In this document: piece by piece, positions 1 to 10,353 of the stretch | How positions within the stretch are numbered: the stretch's first letter is position 1 | Layout of the letters: each line of letters opens with the position of its first letter | Assembly (NCBI GenBank): GCA_028282725.1 | Contig: JANQHF010000066.1 | Coordinates: 1-64,000 of the forward strand | DNA from: Saprospiraceae bacterium | GTDB taxonomy: Bacteria; Bacteroidota; Bacteroidia; Chitinophagales; Saprospiraceae | Direction of reading: 5' to 3' | Length of the DNA stretch: 64,000 nucleotides | The notes under the pieces: model-generated | The model's input: only the letters and a program-made list of their open reading frames with translations | Told to the model about the DNA's origin: nothing | Database searches by the model: none | Made by a program: the position numbers and the translations under genes

Positions 1-90
1 GAGTATGATCTTGCCGTTCAGCTAATGCTTCCCCTTGCCGGGTGCATAGAGGACTCTCACCTCCAAGTATCTGCCCCATGCCGGGCGCAC
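1..90 (-). mobile_element. 5' end of a group II intron (probably class IIC), truncated by the window edge
   Basis: Reverse complement from position 90 reads GTGCGCCCGGCATGGGGCAGATACTTGGAGGTGAGAGTCCTCTATGCACCCGGCAAGGGGAAGCATTAGCTGAACGGCAAG, resembling the GUGYGCCCGGCAUGGG...GGUGAGAGUCC 5' domain I of IIC introns; lies just downstream of a hairpin terminator on the same strand. Confidence 0.75.
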
Positions 91-94
91 AAAA

Positions 95-120
95 GAAAAA
101 CCCCGACGGAGAGTCGGGGT
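95..120 (-). terminator. Intrinsic terminator downstream of ftsZ
   Basis: Stem accccgac/gtcggggt (100-107/113-120), followed on the minus strand by TTTTTCTTTT. Confidence 0.75.
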
Positions 121-393
121 CCTTTTAATAAACCAATCTCATAAAAAGGAAAAGATTATAATAAAAAGACGAAATCCATCATTAATCCATTAAACTCAAG
201 TACGATCACAACAGCTAATGAGATCATACTATTTAAGACAGCTTTCCAATTTGACAATTGATTACGTTTTATTCGCCTTTCTATAATGCTCCGTCTTCAG
301 ACGGACTGTCATCCTGAGTATATATTTTTATTTTGCTAATATATAAACCTTTTGTAATACAAAGGTAAATATATATTTATTTTTTTAATATAA

Positions 394-1839
394 TTAATCT
401 ACATTTTCATGTAAGAAACTGTTCGACGATCTTTTAAGCGGTTCTTCGCCGTCCGTTCCTATTTCAAATCTCGACAGATCGGCCCTCGCCTTGACTTCTT
501 TTGTATCGTCCAGCATGACATTTCTTCTCTTATAAGCCGGTTCATTTTCCATTTCGCTGATCAACTTCGGATCGTCCAGACTCATGGCAAGGTTCTTTCG
601 CATATAGGACCGCCTTGCCTGTTCCATCTTGGCATATTGAGTTTCATTTTGTGCATCGTCCTGTGGATTTTTCACTTCTGATACCGGTGTGTAGTATTCC
701 GCCTTCTTATTGAGTTCTTCGATAGTTCTTCTCACATCATCTACCTCAAAATCCACTGTATTGGATCGCGTACCTCCGTCCAATCCGACGGCGATACCAT
801 TTTCCTCAGACAATCCCCTGGCCTCATCAAGTGGAATACGTATTTGTTCGTCGCTGATCTTATTCTCCGTTACGTGATTCGTCTTAAAGCCCGTGGCAAT
901 CAAAGTGACACTCACCTTTTCACCAAGAGAAGGATCGTGACAACTTCCCCAGATCAAATTGGTTCCATAACCGGCCTCTTCCTGCACGTACTCGGTAATC
1001 TCTCCAATCTCCGACATGGTAATTTCTTTCTTGCCCGAGGTAATATTCAAGAGTATGTGTTGCGCTCCCCTGATATCATTGTCTTCCAGGAGCGGAGAAC
1101 TCATCGCCTGAGCAATAGCAATTCTGGCACGATCGTCTCCTTCGGCATCAGAGTTACCCATAATAGCCACTCCTGATCCTCTCATGACGGTATTGACATC
1201 TTCGAAGTCTACATTGATATTTCCCCAGACGGTGATGATTTCCGCAATTCCTTTAGCCGCCGTCGTCAGTATGGCATCAGCTTCTGCGAAGGCATCTGAA
1301 AGACCCAGGTCTCCGTACATCTTAAAAAGACGATCATTTGAAATCACGAGATATGCATCTACATTCTGCTTTAATTCCTCCAGCCCTTCAATAGCATATC
1401 GCTGTCTTCTCATTCCTTCAAACTTAAAGGGGAGGGTCACAATAGCAACAGTCAGTATGCCCAGGTCCTTTGCGGCCTTGGCTATGATGGGTGCAGCTCC
1501 TGTCCCGGTACCTCCTCCAAGGCCTGCCGTGACAAAAACCATCTTTGTACCATCATCGAGAAATTCCTTTATGTCATCGACGGATTCGAGACAAGCCTGC
1601 TTGCCGATTTCAGGTTTGGAACCGGCTCCCCGCCCTTCGGTCAAATGGGGGCCCAACTGAATTCGAATATCCACAGGATTATTTTCCAATGCCTGGTTAT
1701 CAGTGTTGCAAATAGCAAAGTCAACTCCCTGGATTCCCTCGCGGAACATATTGGCAACTGCATTGCCGCCACCTCCACCGATTCCAATGACTTTTATAAT
1801 AGAACCCGTCCTTTTTTTAAAATCAAATTCTAATGACAT
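394..1839 (-). CDS. ftsZ: Cell division protein FtsZ
   Basis: GGGTGTGAAP tubulin signature, GIGGGGGNAVANM; end of dcw cluster. Confidence 0.98.
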   Translation of the reverse strand: MSLEFDFKKRTGSIIKVIGIGGGGGNAVANMFREGIQGVDFAICNTDNQALENNPVDIRIQLGPHLTEGRGAGSKPEIGKQACLESVDDIKEFLDDGTKMVFVTAGLGGGTGTGAAPIIAKAAKDLGILTVAIVTLPFKFEGMRRQRYAIEGLEELKQNVDAYLVISNDRLFKMYGDLGLSDAFAEADAILTTAAKGIAEIITVWGNINVDFEDVNTVMRGSGVAIMGNSDAEGDDRARIAIAQAMSSPLLEDNDIRGAQHILLNITSGKKEITMSEIGEITEYVQEEAGYGTNLIWGSCHDPSLGEKVSVTLIATGFKTNHVTENKISDEQIRIPLDEARGLSEENGIAVGLDGGTRSNTVDFEVDDVRRTIEELNKKAEYYTPVSEVKNPQDDAQNETQYAKMEQARRSYMRKNLAMSLDDPKLISEMENEPAYKRRNVMLDDTKEVKARADLSRFEIGTDGEEPLKRSSNSFLHENVD

Positions 1840-1946
1840 ATCACATCATTTTATAGGGTACATAATTGGCTTTTTGAAAATTGTTTTTCTTTCTAAAAGC
1901 ATTTTAAATTCACACAGGTTGACATTCTCAAAGTATCGGGTTGGCG

Positions 1947-3266
1947 TTAAAAATCGGTATCTGGGGTGGCCTCAAAAAATTCTTTGGTGTACGTAAATAT
2001 CTTCTTGTACCATCTGTTGGCACTCAAGTCGTCAGAAGGATGCATTTCCTCCCATTCACCGGGATGGTCCAGGGCATCCTGTACTTCTTGCTTCATTTCT
2101 TCATTATTGATCGCATGGATGAGTAGTCCGATGCCTGTTGCATAGATTGGACTCGCAAGTGCAGAACTATAACCATGAGCCAGGTGCTCGATGGGCTGGC
2201 CTACCCGGCAGGAGAGACCTGTCTCATATTCAGCCAGCAAATTCACATGCTTCATGAGAGAACCTCCTCCTGTCAGTACGAGGCCTGCAATGAGTTTCTT
2301 TTCATAACCGGATCTCTTGATTTCCCAAAAGACGTATGAGAAGATCTCCTCCATTCGCGCCTGGATAATCCTCGACAAGTTCTTTTCTGAAATTTCCTTG
2401 TGTTCTCTTCCCTTAAAGCCAGGAATAGTAATAATGCGATTATCGTAAATCTCATCCGACAATGCTGATCCAAATTTGACTTTTAATTTTTCTGCCTGAT
2501 CATGCATGACAGTGCATCCCTCCTGGATGTCTTTTGTAATGACATTTCCTCCAAACGGTATCACAGCTGTATGACGAATGATACCATCCTTGAAGATGGT
2601 GATATCTGTCGTCCCGCCTCCGATATCTACCAAAGCTACACCTGCCATCTTTTCTTCGTCGGAAAGTACTGCCGAAGCCGACGCGATAGGTTCCAGGGTC
2701 ATATCGACAACATTGAGACCACATTTCTCCACACATCTCAATATGTTTTTAGAAGACGAAATTTGCCCTGTTATGATGTGAAAGTTCGCCTCGAGCCTGA
2801 CTCCTGACATTCCGATCGGGTCGATAATGTTTTGTTCGTCATCAACCGAAAATTCCTGGGGGATGACATGCAGAATCTTATCTCCTGGTGGCAGTACCAA
2901 CCGGTACATGTCTTTCACCAGTTTATCAATGTCTTCCTCGGAAATCTCAGTGTTTACGTCACTCCTGACCAGGAGACCCCTATGGTGCAAGCTCTTGATA
3001 TGTTGCCCTGCGATTCCCACATGAATGTCATTGAATTTCATATCCGAGTTTCGCTCAGCGATATCAATGGCTTCCCGGATGGCTTTGACTGTCTTGTCAA
3101 TATTGGAAACCACCCCTCTTGAGACCCCTTCAGATGAAACGGTTCCCACACCTACAATTTCAATTTTGCCGTATTCATTTTTCTTCCCGGCAATAGCACA
3201 CACTTTCGTGGTACCAATGTCAATGGCGACGACCACATCTTCAAATTTTAGTATGTCCTTCTTCAT
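1947..3266 (-). CDS. ftsA: Cell division protein FtsA
   Basis: Actin-like ATPase motifs (VVAIDIGTTKVCAIAG, VDIGGGTTDITIF); start at MKKDILKFED preferred over ORF start 3329. Confidence 0.95.
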   Translation of the reverse strand: MKKDILKFEDVVVAIDIGTTKVCAIAGKKNEYGKIEIVGVGTVSSEGVSRGVVSNIDKTVKAIREAIDIAERNSDMKFNDIHVGIAGQHIKSLHHRGLLVRSDVNTEISEEDIDKLVKDMYRLVLPPGDKILHVIPQEFSVDDEQNIIDPIGMSGVRLEANFHIITGQISSSKNILRCVEKCGLNVVDMTLEPIASASAVLSDEEKMAGVALVDIGGGTTDITIFKDGIIRHTAVIPFGGNVITKDIQEGCTVMHDQAEKLKVKFGSALSDEIYDNRIITIPGFKGREHKEISEKNLSRIIQARMEEIFSYVFWEIKRSGYEKKLIAGLVLTGGGSLMKHVNLLAEYETGLSCRVGQPIEHLAHGYSSALASPIYATGIGLLIHAINNEEMKQEVQDALDHPGEWEEMHPSDDLSANRWYKKIFTYTKEFFEATPDTDF

Positions 3267-3276
3267 ATTTTCAATA

Positions 3277-4071
3277 TTAAGGTTGTTCTGGGTTTCGACC
3301 ATAGACGACACTCTTGTAGGAAATATCAATTTCTTTGTATTTCCCCCAACTATCCGTTCGGGCCAACTCGCGGTAAAAAGTCTTGAGCTGACCTAACTTG
3401 ATATCCAATTCGTCCATATGATCTAAAATGATTTTTTCCGTACCGATTTTAGGGATGAGTATGATCCTTCCATTTTTTTCAAAATGGATTTGTTCTATCA
3501 GTGCCGTGAGCACCTTGTCTTTTCGAATTGTCTTTGTAATGAGGTAGGCGTCATTCAGCTTAGGAGTATCTTCCAACTCTTGATTGGGTGCAAAATCCTC
3601 AACATATCCCGTAACAACGGGTACCCTGGTGGCACGATAGTCGCCCTTCCGAATGTAATGGCCGGACTGATCGATATAGTACTGGTCACTCTTATAATTC
3701 ATGACCCGTAGTATGGGCCGGCGCTGAATCACTTCAATTACCAGATCGTTCTTCGCATCCAGGAAAACTTCAACATTGTGGATCCTGGAATCTTTGGAAA
3801 GCAATCTCTCAATCATTTCAAAATCGATCCGATTGATTTTCTGATTGAGAATGTCATTAGGGAGTTCTTTTGTCACGTACAAATGAATGTCCTCTGTCGT
3901 CACGAGATCATTCACATCTTCCATTTGATCAATTTGCACAACGATTTCATTGATGAATTGAACCGAAGTTCTTTCTATTCCCAATATCCATAGAAACAGC
4001 AAGCCAATCACAGTAGCGTGAAGGGCCATTTGTCTTACTAGATTTTTATATTTCTTGTTCAATTTGAACAT
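3277..4071 (-). CDS. ftsQ: Cell division protein FtsQ/DivIB
   Basis: Single N-terminal TM, POTRA/FtsQ-like sequence, between murC and ftsA. Confidence 0.85.
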   Translation of the reverse strand: MFKLNKKYKNLVRQMALHATVIGLLFLWILGIERTSVQFINEIVVQIDQMEDVNDLVTTEDIHLYVTKELPNDILNQKINRIDFEMIERLLSKDSRIHNVEVFLDAKNDLVIEVIQRRPILRVMNYKSDQYYIDQSGHYIRKGDYRATRVPVVTGYVEDFAPNQELEDTPKLNDAYLITKTIRKDKVLTALIEQIHFEKNGRIILIPKIGTEKIILDHMDELDIKLGQLKTFYRELARTDSWGKYKEIDISYKSVVYGRNPEQP

Positions 4072-5426
4072 GCAATTTGTGCTTGCTTAATTTTTTCAAT
4101 TTTTTTATAAACGTCACCTGCTCCAAGCAGTAATATCAGTGGTCTTGACTCCTTAGCCAGATATGCCGGCAATGCATCTTTTGCTACATAGGCTTTCTCC
4201 CTTCCTTCAATCCGGTCGAGGATCGAATGAGAGTCTATACCCTCAACCGGTTTCTCCCTGGCCGGAAAAAGTTCTACAAGGATGACCTCATCTGCCTCTT
4301 CCAGGGCTTTGGCAAATTCTTCAAGAAAATTCTTGGTCCTGCTATATAAATGCGGTTGAAATACGACCGTTAATTTCCTCTCCCGGTGCTGATTGCGGGC
4401 CGCCGCAATGGCTGCTTCTATCTCTTTCGGATGATGTGCATAATCATCAATGATGATCGTCCGGGGGCCCCTGTACACGTATTCGAATCTTCTTTGGATT
4501 CCACGAAAGCCATCGATCGACCGACAGATAGACTGAAGACTGACTCCCAATCCGGAGGCAATGACTGCTGCCCCTGTTGCATTCAGCACATTGTGCTTGC
4601 CTGGCAGCATTAGTGAAGCTTTGGCCTTTTGGTTCAGTTCAAATTCGATTCGACCCTCTTGCCCTGAGAAGATCTTCGAACGAAAATTTCCTTCCTCTAT
4701 CCCAAATGTGACCAGCTCAATATTTCTGTCTTCAAGTGCTGACCTCCAGGCCTGGTCCAGTTTTGAATCGGCCAGACTTGCTTCCATGATGAGGATTCCT
4801 CCTTTTGAAATTTGAAGACTGAACTGCCTGTAAGCTTCAATCATGGCCGATTCATTCCCGTAAATATCAAGATGATCCGGGTCCATGGATTGAATGAGTC
4901 CGATCCTGGGATGAAGTCTCAGAAATGAGCGATCATATTCATCAGCCTCAATGATGACCCAATCGCTTTCTCCATAGATGAAGTTAGATTCATAATTGGA
5001 GAGCATACCGCCTACGAATGCCGTAACCCGGACCTGGTTATCCACCAGGATATGGGCCAGGATACCACTTGTAGTTGTCTTGCCATGGGTCCCTGCGATC
5101 GCAATCACATGCTTTTCTTCAAGCAATTCCTGAAGCATTTCAGATCGCTTGATCATGGGTATTCGCAGTTGTTCAAAGTACTGGAATTCCAACTGATCAG
5201 GCTTGATTGCCGGAGTATAAACCACTTTGTCAATGGGAACATCCAGGTCGTCCTGATCAAACGTATACTGGATGACAATCCCTTCTGCTTCTAACTTTTT
5301 AGTAAGCTCTGTTTTATCTCTGTCATAACCGGATACTCTATATCCGGACCGTTTCAGATATCTCGCCAAGGCACTCATTCCGATGCCTCCTATTCCCAGG
5401 AAGAAGAAGTGCTCCCTCTGGTTCAT
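4059..5426 (-). CDS. murC: UDP-N-acetylmuramate--L-alanine ligase
   Basis: GIGGIGMSALA, AGTHGKTTTSG Mur ligase motifs. Confidence 0.96.
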   Translation of the reverse strand: MNQREHFFFLGIGGIGMSALARYLKRSGYRVSGYDRDKTELTKKLEAEGIVIQYTFDQDDLDVPIDKVVYTPAIKPDQLEFQYFEQLRIPMIKRSEMLQELLEEKHVIAIAGTHGKTTTSGILAHILVDNQVRVTAFVGGMLSNYESNFIYGESDWVIIEADEYDRSFLRLHPRIGLIQSMDPDHLDIYGNESAMIEAYRQFSLQISKGGILIMEASLADSKLDQAWRSALEDRNIELVTFGIEEGNFRSKIFSGQEGRIEFELNQKAKASLMLPGKHNVLNATGAAVIASGLGVSLQSICRSIDGFRGIQRRFEYVYRGPRTIIIDDYAHHPKEIEAAIAAARNQHRERKLTVVFQPHLYSRTKNFLEEFAKALEEADEVILVELFPAREKPVEGIDSHSILDRIEGREKAYVAKDALPAYLAKESRPLILLLGAGDVYKKIEKIKQAQIACSN

Positions 5427-6523
5427 GATTGCTTATTTTGAGCAGACAATTCTTCCATTGCATCCACGATCCGCTCTTCTGCCATCGGTCGGTCCATCGC
5501 CTTGACTCTTGTAGACAATTGATCCATTAATGACCTGTCTTCAATTGTCTCAGTAATCAATGGGATCAGCTTGTCCAATTGCTCATTGGACAGAAGGATG
5601 GCCGCTCCTTTCTCTTCCAGGACTTTGGCATTCTTCGTTTGATGATCCTCCGCAACATTTGGCGACGGAACCAAAATGGCTGCTTTCTCCAAATGGATGA
5701 TTTCGGCGATCGAAATTGCTCCGGCCCTGCACACCACCAAATCAGCTGCTCCATAAGCCAGTGACATATCGTCAATAAATTCTGTCAAGTGAACATGTTC
5801 CAATGCTGCAGTCCGACTGTTCGCATATTGGTCATAGTAGGCACTTCCACACTGCCAATAGATCTGAATGTCATTGAGATTATCAATCTCTTCTGCTGCC
5901 TGAGCCAAAGCTTCGTTAATGCTCCTGGCACCCAAGCTTCCGCCGATTATCAAAACTGTTCTTTTATCAGGCTCCAGCTCAAGCATTGATTTGCAAGTCG
6001 ATTGATCAAAAGGACTTTTCAATTGAGCCCTGATCGGATTGCCTGTCATAATGATCTGACCTTTTGAGAAATACTTTCTCGCCTCATCATAAGCCAGGCA
6101 TACAATATCAGCACTTCCATTCAAAAGCTTATTGGCCAGACCCGCATAGGAATTCTGTTCAAGGATCAGAGTCGGAATCTTCATTCTTGAAGCCACCCAT
6201 ACGGCTGCGCCACTTGCATATCCTCCAAATCCCGCAACGACATCCGGTCGGAATTTCCTGAGGATGACGAAAGCACTGATCAAGCTGACAATTACTTTTA
6301 AAGGAAAAATAATATTGCTCCATGTCAATCGTCTTTGCAATCCGCTGATCCAAAGACCTTTTATTGGAAAGCCCGCTTTCGGTACCTTCTTCATTTCCAT
6401 TTTGCCCCTTGCTCCGATGAACAGTATTTGGGCATCAGGATATCTTTTTTTTACACTCTGTGCCACGGCAACAGCGGGAAAAATATGTCCCCCTGTTCCT
6501 CCGGCACTACATACTATCCGCAT
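5423..6523 (-). CDS. murG: Undecaprenyldiphospho-muramoylpentapeptide beta-N-acetylglucosaminyltransferase
   Basis: GGTGGHIFPAVAVA, GGSLGARSIN, VCRAGAISIAEI motifs. Confidence 0.97.
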   Translation of the reverse strand: MRIVCSAGGTGGHIFPAVAVAQSVKKRYPDAQILFIGARGKMEMKKVPKAGFPIKGLWISGLQRRLTWSNIIFPLKVIVSLISAFVILRKFRPDVVAGFGGYASGAAVWVASRMKIPTLILEQNSYAGLANKLLNGSADIVCLAYDEARKYFSKGQIIMTGNPIRAQLKSPFDQSTCKSMLELEPDKRTVLIIGGSLGARSINEALAQAAEEIDNLNDIQIYWQCGSAYYDQYANSRTAALEHVHLTEFIDDMSLAYGAADLVVCRAGAISIAEIIHLEKAAILVPSPNVAEDHQTKNAKVLEEKGAAILLSNEQLDKLIPLITETIEDRSLMDQLSTRVKAMDRPMAEERIVDAMEELSAQNKQS

Positions 6524-7685
6524 CTCTTTCTTCTATATCACTCAACTCAAGTTTGGCCAATTCAGCTTCTTCCACGTATTTGCTTACACTTAATATAATC
6601 CCCAGGGACATGCAGGTAAATAATATCGATGTCCCCCCCATTGAGATCAGGGGCAGTGTAAGACCTGTCACCGGTACCAGTTCGACTGAAACCGCAATAT
6701 TGGCAAATGCCTGTATGACAATGTTCAGACAAAGCCCCATTGCGAGGATTGCCCCAAATGCCTTCGGACACCTCGTCACTATACCGATACATCTGACCAG
6801 GAGCCAGAGATACAGCCCCAGGATGAAAACACCTCCGATAAAGCCATACTCTTCGCATATGATGGCGTAGATGAAATCTGCATAGGAATACGGCAGGTAA
6901 TTTCGCTGGAAACTGTTTCCTGGCCCAACTCCGAACCATCCTCCTTCAGCAATGGCTATTTTAGACTGCTGTATTTGCCAGCCATTTCCCCCTATGAATT
7001 CTTCTATTCTGGAATTCCACGTATTTACCCGTATGATTTCAGGAAAAGAGGCTCCCAAAATCCAAACGACCAAAAATCCCAGCAGTCCTACCAGGATTAA
7101 TATGGATATGTATTTAATTGAAACCCGACCGATAAACATCATCAGCAGGCATGTTAAAAACAACAAGCCCGCGGTGGACAAATTAGCGGGGAGAATGAGC
7201 AGGCATACTATGGTCACCGGTATAATGATGGGGAGAAAGGCACTCTTAAAATCCTTGATGACATCTTGCCGGACGCTCAAGGCCCTGGCAATAAATATAA
7301 TAAGGGCAAATCGGGCGATATCCGATGTCTGAAGGGTAAATCCAACCCAGGGAATCGTCAGCCATCTTCGGGATTCGTTGACGCTGTCCGTAAAAAATAA
7401 AGTATAGATCAATAATGGGATGGCCACAGCCAGCAGTAGAGGTGCCAAACGGGCATACTGCATATAATGTAAATTGTAGCAGATGTAGGTGAGTACGAAG
7501 CCAAACGAAATGAAGATCAACTGACGAATCAGCGCATACTCCGTATTGCCATCATAGTTTTTGAATGCTTCACTTCCCGAAGCACTATATACGATCAGCA
7601 GCGAAAAAACACCTAGGACAAATGTGATCAACCAGATCGCACGGTCTCCTTTAAGGTGTTGTTTTAAATCCGTTACAATATTCAT
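6507..7685 (-). CDS. ftsW: Peptidoglycan polymerase FtsW (SEDS family)
   Basis: Polytopic SEDS protein; GVGPGNSFQRNYLPYSYADFIYAIICEEYG. Confidence 0.94.
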   Translation of the reverse strand: MNIVTDLKQHLKGDRAIWLITFVLGVFSLLIVYSASGSEAFKNYDGNTEYALIRQLIFISFGFVLTYICYNLHYMQYARLAPLLLAVAIPLLIYTLFFTDSVNESRRWLTIPWVGFTLQTSDIARFALIIFIARALSVRQDVIKDFKSAFLPIIIPVTIVCLLILPANLSTAGLLFLTCLLMMFIGRVSIKYISILILVGLLGFLVVWILGASFPEIIRVNTWNSRIEEFIGGNGWQIQQSKIAIAEGGWFGVGPGNSFQRNYLPYSYADFIYAIICEEYGFIGGVFILGLYLWLLVRCIGIVTRCPKAFGAILAMGLCLNIVIQAFANIAVSVELVPVTGLTLPLISMGGTSILFTCMSLGIILSVSKYVEEAELAKLELSDIEERDADSM

Positions 7686-8968
7686 CTACGTTTCCTCAAT
7701 AGACCCCAGACTTCAGACATAAACTGTCGTCCCCGGTCTTTGTAATTATCAAAAAGATCAAAACTGGCGCATGCCGGGGAAAGCAACACACTATCCCCAT
7801 CAACAGAGAGATCATTTGCCAAGGCAACTGCATCTTTCATATGCTCCGTTTCAAAAATCCGCATGGAAAGATGATGAAAAGCACTTTTCAATTTTTCATT
7901 TTCTTTCCCAAGACAAATCAAGGCTTTGACTTTGTCGGCTACGACATGCTGCAATTGGGTATAATCATTTCCTTTATCTATTCCTCCGGCAATCCAAATG
8001 ATGGGTGCATGGGCAGACTCCAGGGCATAATATGAAGCATGCACATTCGTCGCCTTGCTGTCATTCACCCAGGTTACACCATTGATTGAGGCCACAATTT
8101 GCATTCTATGATCATCATTCCGGAAGGAATTCAGAGAATTGGAAATAATGGTATCATCAATTTCCAGAATGCGTGCGACTTCAATGGCACAACTTGCGTT
8201 GAATGCATTGTGATTCCCTTTCAGGGAGGGGTTGTTCACCGAAAAGGAATGAAATGCAAGATTACCTTTGCCAACGGGTTTGAATTGAGCCTCCACCCGA
8301 CCAAGTCTTTGCACAATATTTTCATCATCATGGTTATAAATGAGAATATCGTCCTTATCCTGGTTCATACAGATTCTCATCTTGCTATCTGCATATTGAC
8401 CCATATCATATTGATATCGATCAAGATGATCTTCTGTAATGTTCAGGATGACTGCAATATCAGGTTTGAGGGAATCAATACCATCCAGTTGAAAACTGGA
8501 CAACTCCAGGACGTATAGGTCACGATCCTCTTCCAACAGGAGAGAGCTAAAACTCCTTCCAATGTTTCCACCAATGATGGCATCCAATCCACCCGTTACC
8601 AGAATATGATAAATGAGATTTGTCGTCGTAGTCTTCCCATTGGAGCCAGTAATTCCAATGATCTTTCCACGACAAAACCCAAAAGCATATTCAACCTCTG
8701 AAATGATCGGAAGGTCCATCGTGCGAAATTCCGTCAGAAGGGGTATATCATCAGGAACTCCCGGACTTTTCACAATGATGTCAGAGTCTTTTAAAATGTC
8801 AAAGCTGTGTCCGTTTTCTTCAAAGCGGACATTGTTTTCAATTAGTTTTTGGCGATACACAGGGTCTATTCGGCCAGTGTCACTGACAAATGGCATATCA
8901 CCTACCTTTACAGCAAGCAGGGCTGCCCCTGCTCCGCTTTCACCCCCGCCGATGATGCCTATTCGCAC
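7682..8968 (-). CDS. murD: UDP-N-acetylmuramoylalanine--D-glutamate ligase
   Basis: ITGSNGKTTTTNL, WVNDSKATNV. Confidence 0.96.
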   Translation of the reverse strand: MRIGIIGGGESGAGAALLAVKVGDMPFVSDTGRIDPVYRQKLIENNVRFEENGHSFDILKDSDIIVKSPGVPDDIPLLTEFRTMDLPIISEVEYAFGFCRGKIIGITGSNGKTTTTNLIYHILVTGGLDAIIGGNIGRSFSSLLLEEDRDLYVLELSSFQLDGIDSLKPDIAVILNITEDHLDRYQYDMGQYADSKMRICMNQDKDDILIYNHDDENIVQRLGRVEAQFKPVGKGNLAFHSFSVNNPSLKGNHNAFNASCAIEVARILEIDDTIISNSLNSFRNDDHRMQIVASINGVTWVNDSKATNVHASYYALESAHAPIIWIAGGIDKGNDYTQLQHVVADKVKALICLGKENEKLKSAFHHLSMRIFETEHMKDAVALANDLSVDGDSVLLSPACASFDLFDNYKDRGRQFMSEVWGLLRKRR

Positions 8969-10242
8969 TACCGAACCTTGAGGGTTATTATAGTCAGGAT
9001 AGCGAGCAATACTCCTACTATCCAGAATCTCACTACTATCTTTGCCTCGTGCATTCCCAATTTTTGGAAATGATGATGAATCGGAGACATCCTGAAGATC
9101 CTGCGACCTTCTCCGTATTTCTTTTTTGTATACTTAAAATAACTGACCTGTATCATTACCGAAAGTGTCTCTATAAAGAAGATGCCGCACAACACGGGAA
9201 TCAGAAATTCCTTACGTAAGAGGATTGTCAGCGTCGCAATGATTCCTCCCAGTGCCAGACTTCCCGTATCTCCCATAAACACTTTGGCAGGAAAGGAATT
9301 ATACCACAAGAATCCTATACATGCCCCTACCAGGCTCGCTGAAAAAATCACCAATTCCTGAGACTGGGGAATGAAGAGGATATTCAAGTATTCGGAAAAA
9401 TTTGAATTGCTGGACAAGTAAGCGAAAATGGCAAGCACTCCTGCTATTATTGCCGAAGTCCCAGCAGCCAATCCATCGAGTCCATCGGTCAAATTTGCAG
9501 CATTCGAGACGGCTGTAATTAGAAAAATGACAAAGGGTATAAAGATGATCCAGTATAACTGGTCTTTATTCTGACCCATAAATGCCACCAGGTTTCTGTA
9601 ATTGAAATTATTGGCCTTTACGAATGGTACATTTGTCAATCCCGTTTTAACATAGGCATATTCCACCATTTCCTCTCCTCCTCTGGGATCGCTGATTTCA
9701 ATGGTCCTCATGATAGGATAATCCCTCTCCACGGCAACGTGTTGCGGAACTCTCACTACGATATCGCTATGCCAAAACATCACACCTCCTACTAGCAAAC
9801 CAAGTCCTACCTGGCCAAGAATTTTAAATTTGCTTTTCAGCCCGGCCTTGTTCTTTTTAAAAACCTTGATATAGTCATCTATCGCTCCAATTAGTGTCAT
9901 CCACACAGTTGCAAGAATCAGCAACTTGATGTAGACACTTTCTAATTTGGAAAATAGGAGAACTGGAATGAGGACTGCCAGGAAGATAATAATACCTCCC
10001 ATGGTCGGAGTCCCTGCTTTCTCATTTTGACCTTCAAGGCCCAAATCCCTGACGGACTCTCCAATTTGCAAAGATTTCAAAGAACTTATTATTCTATTGC
10101 CCCAGAAGATAGAAACGACAAGTGCAACAACAACTGCCATTCCTGCCCTGAAGCTCAAAAATTGAAACAATCCTGAACCAGGAAAGTCTCCAAATATTTC
10201 TTTTAAATACTCAAATAAATAATAGAGCATCTTAATTGCCAA
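8968..10242 (-). CDS. mraY: Phospho-N-acetylmuramoyl-pentapeptide transferase
   Basis: [32 protein letters not shown]. Confidence 0.97.
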   Translation of the reverse strand: MAIKMLYYLFEYLKEIFGDFPGSGLFQFLSFRAGMAVVVALVVSIFWGNRIISSLKSLQIGESVRDLGLEGQNEKAGTPTMGGIIIFLAVLIPVLLFSKLESVYIKLLILATVWMTLIGAIDDYIKVFKKNKAGLKSKFKILGQVGLGLLVGGVMFWHSDIVVRVPQHVAVERDYPIMRTIEISDPRGGEEMVEYAYVKTGLTNVPFVKANNFNYRNLVAFMGQNKDQLYWIIFIPFVIFLITAVSNAANLTDGLDGLAAGTSAIIAGVLAIFAYLSSNSNFSEYLNILFIPQSQELVIFSASLVGACIGFLWYNSFPAKVFMGDTGSLALGGIIATLTILLRKEFLIPVLCGIFFIETLSVMIQVSYFKYTKKKYGEGRRIFRMSPIHHHFQKLGMHEAKIVVRFWIVGVLLAILTIITLKVR

Positions 10243-10270
10243 TCAATTTTTCTACCAGACATTCTCTTTT

Positions 10271-10312
10271 AAAAAAGCAGTGGGTCCAAATCTTTATTCG
10301 GATCACCACTGC
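10271..10312 (-). terminator. Candidate terminator/attenuator between murE and mraY
   Basis: Minus strand gcagtggtgatcc...ggacccactgc hairpin (stem arms 10277-10283/10306-10312) followed by TTTTTT. Confidence 0.6.
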
Positions 10313-10353
10313 AACTGTTAAAACCAACCTGAGAATGATAATAGAACCTATTC

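Noticed and set aside
844-1833. Plus-strand ORFs antisense to ftsZ (844-1176, 1184-1660, 1645-1833)
   Set aside because: They overlap a clear ftsZ on the opposite strand and show no independent protein motifs; likewise most short antisense ORFs across the dcw cluster
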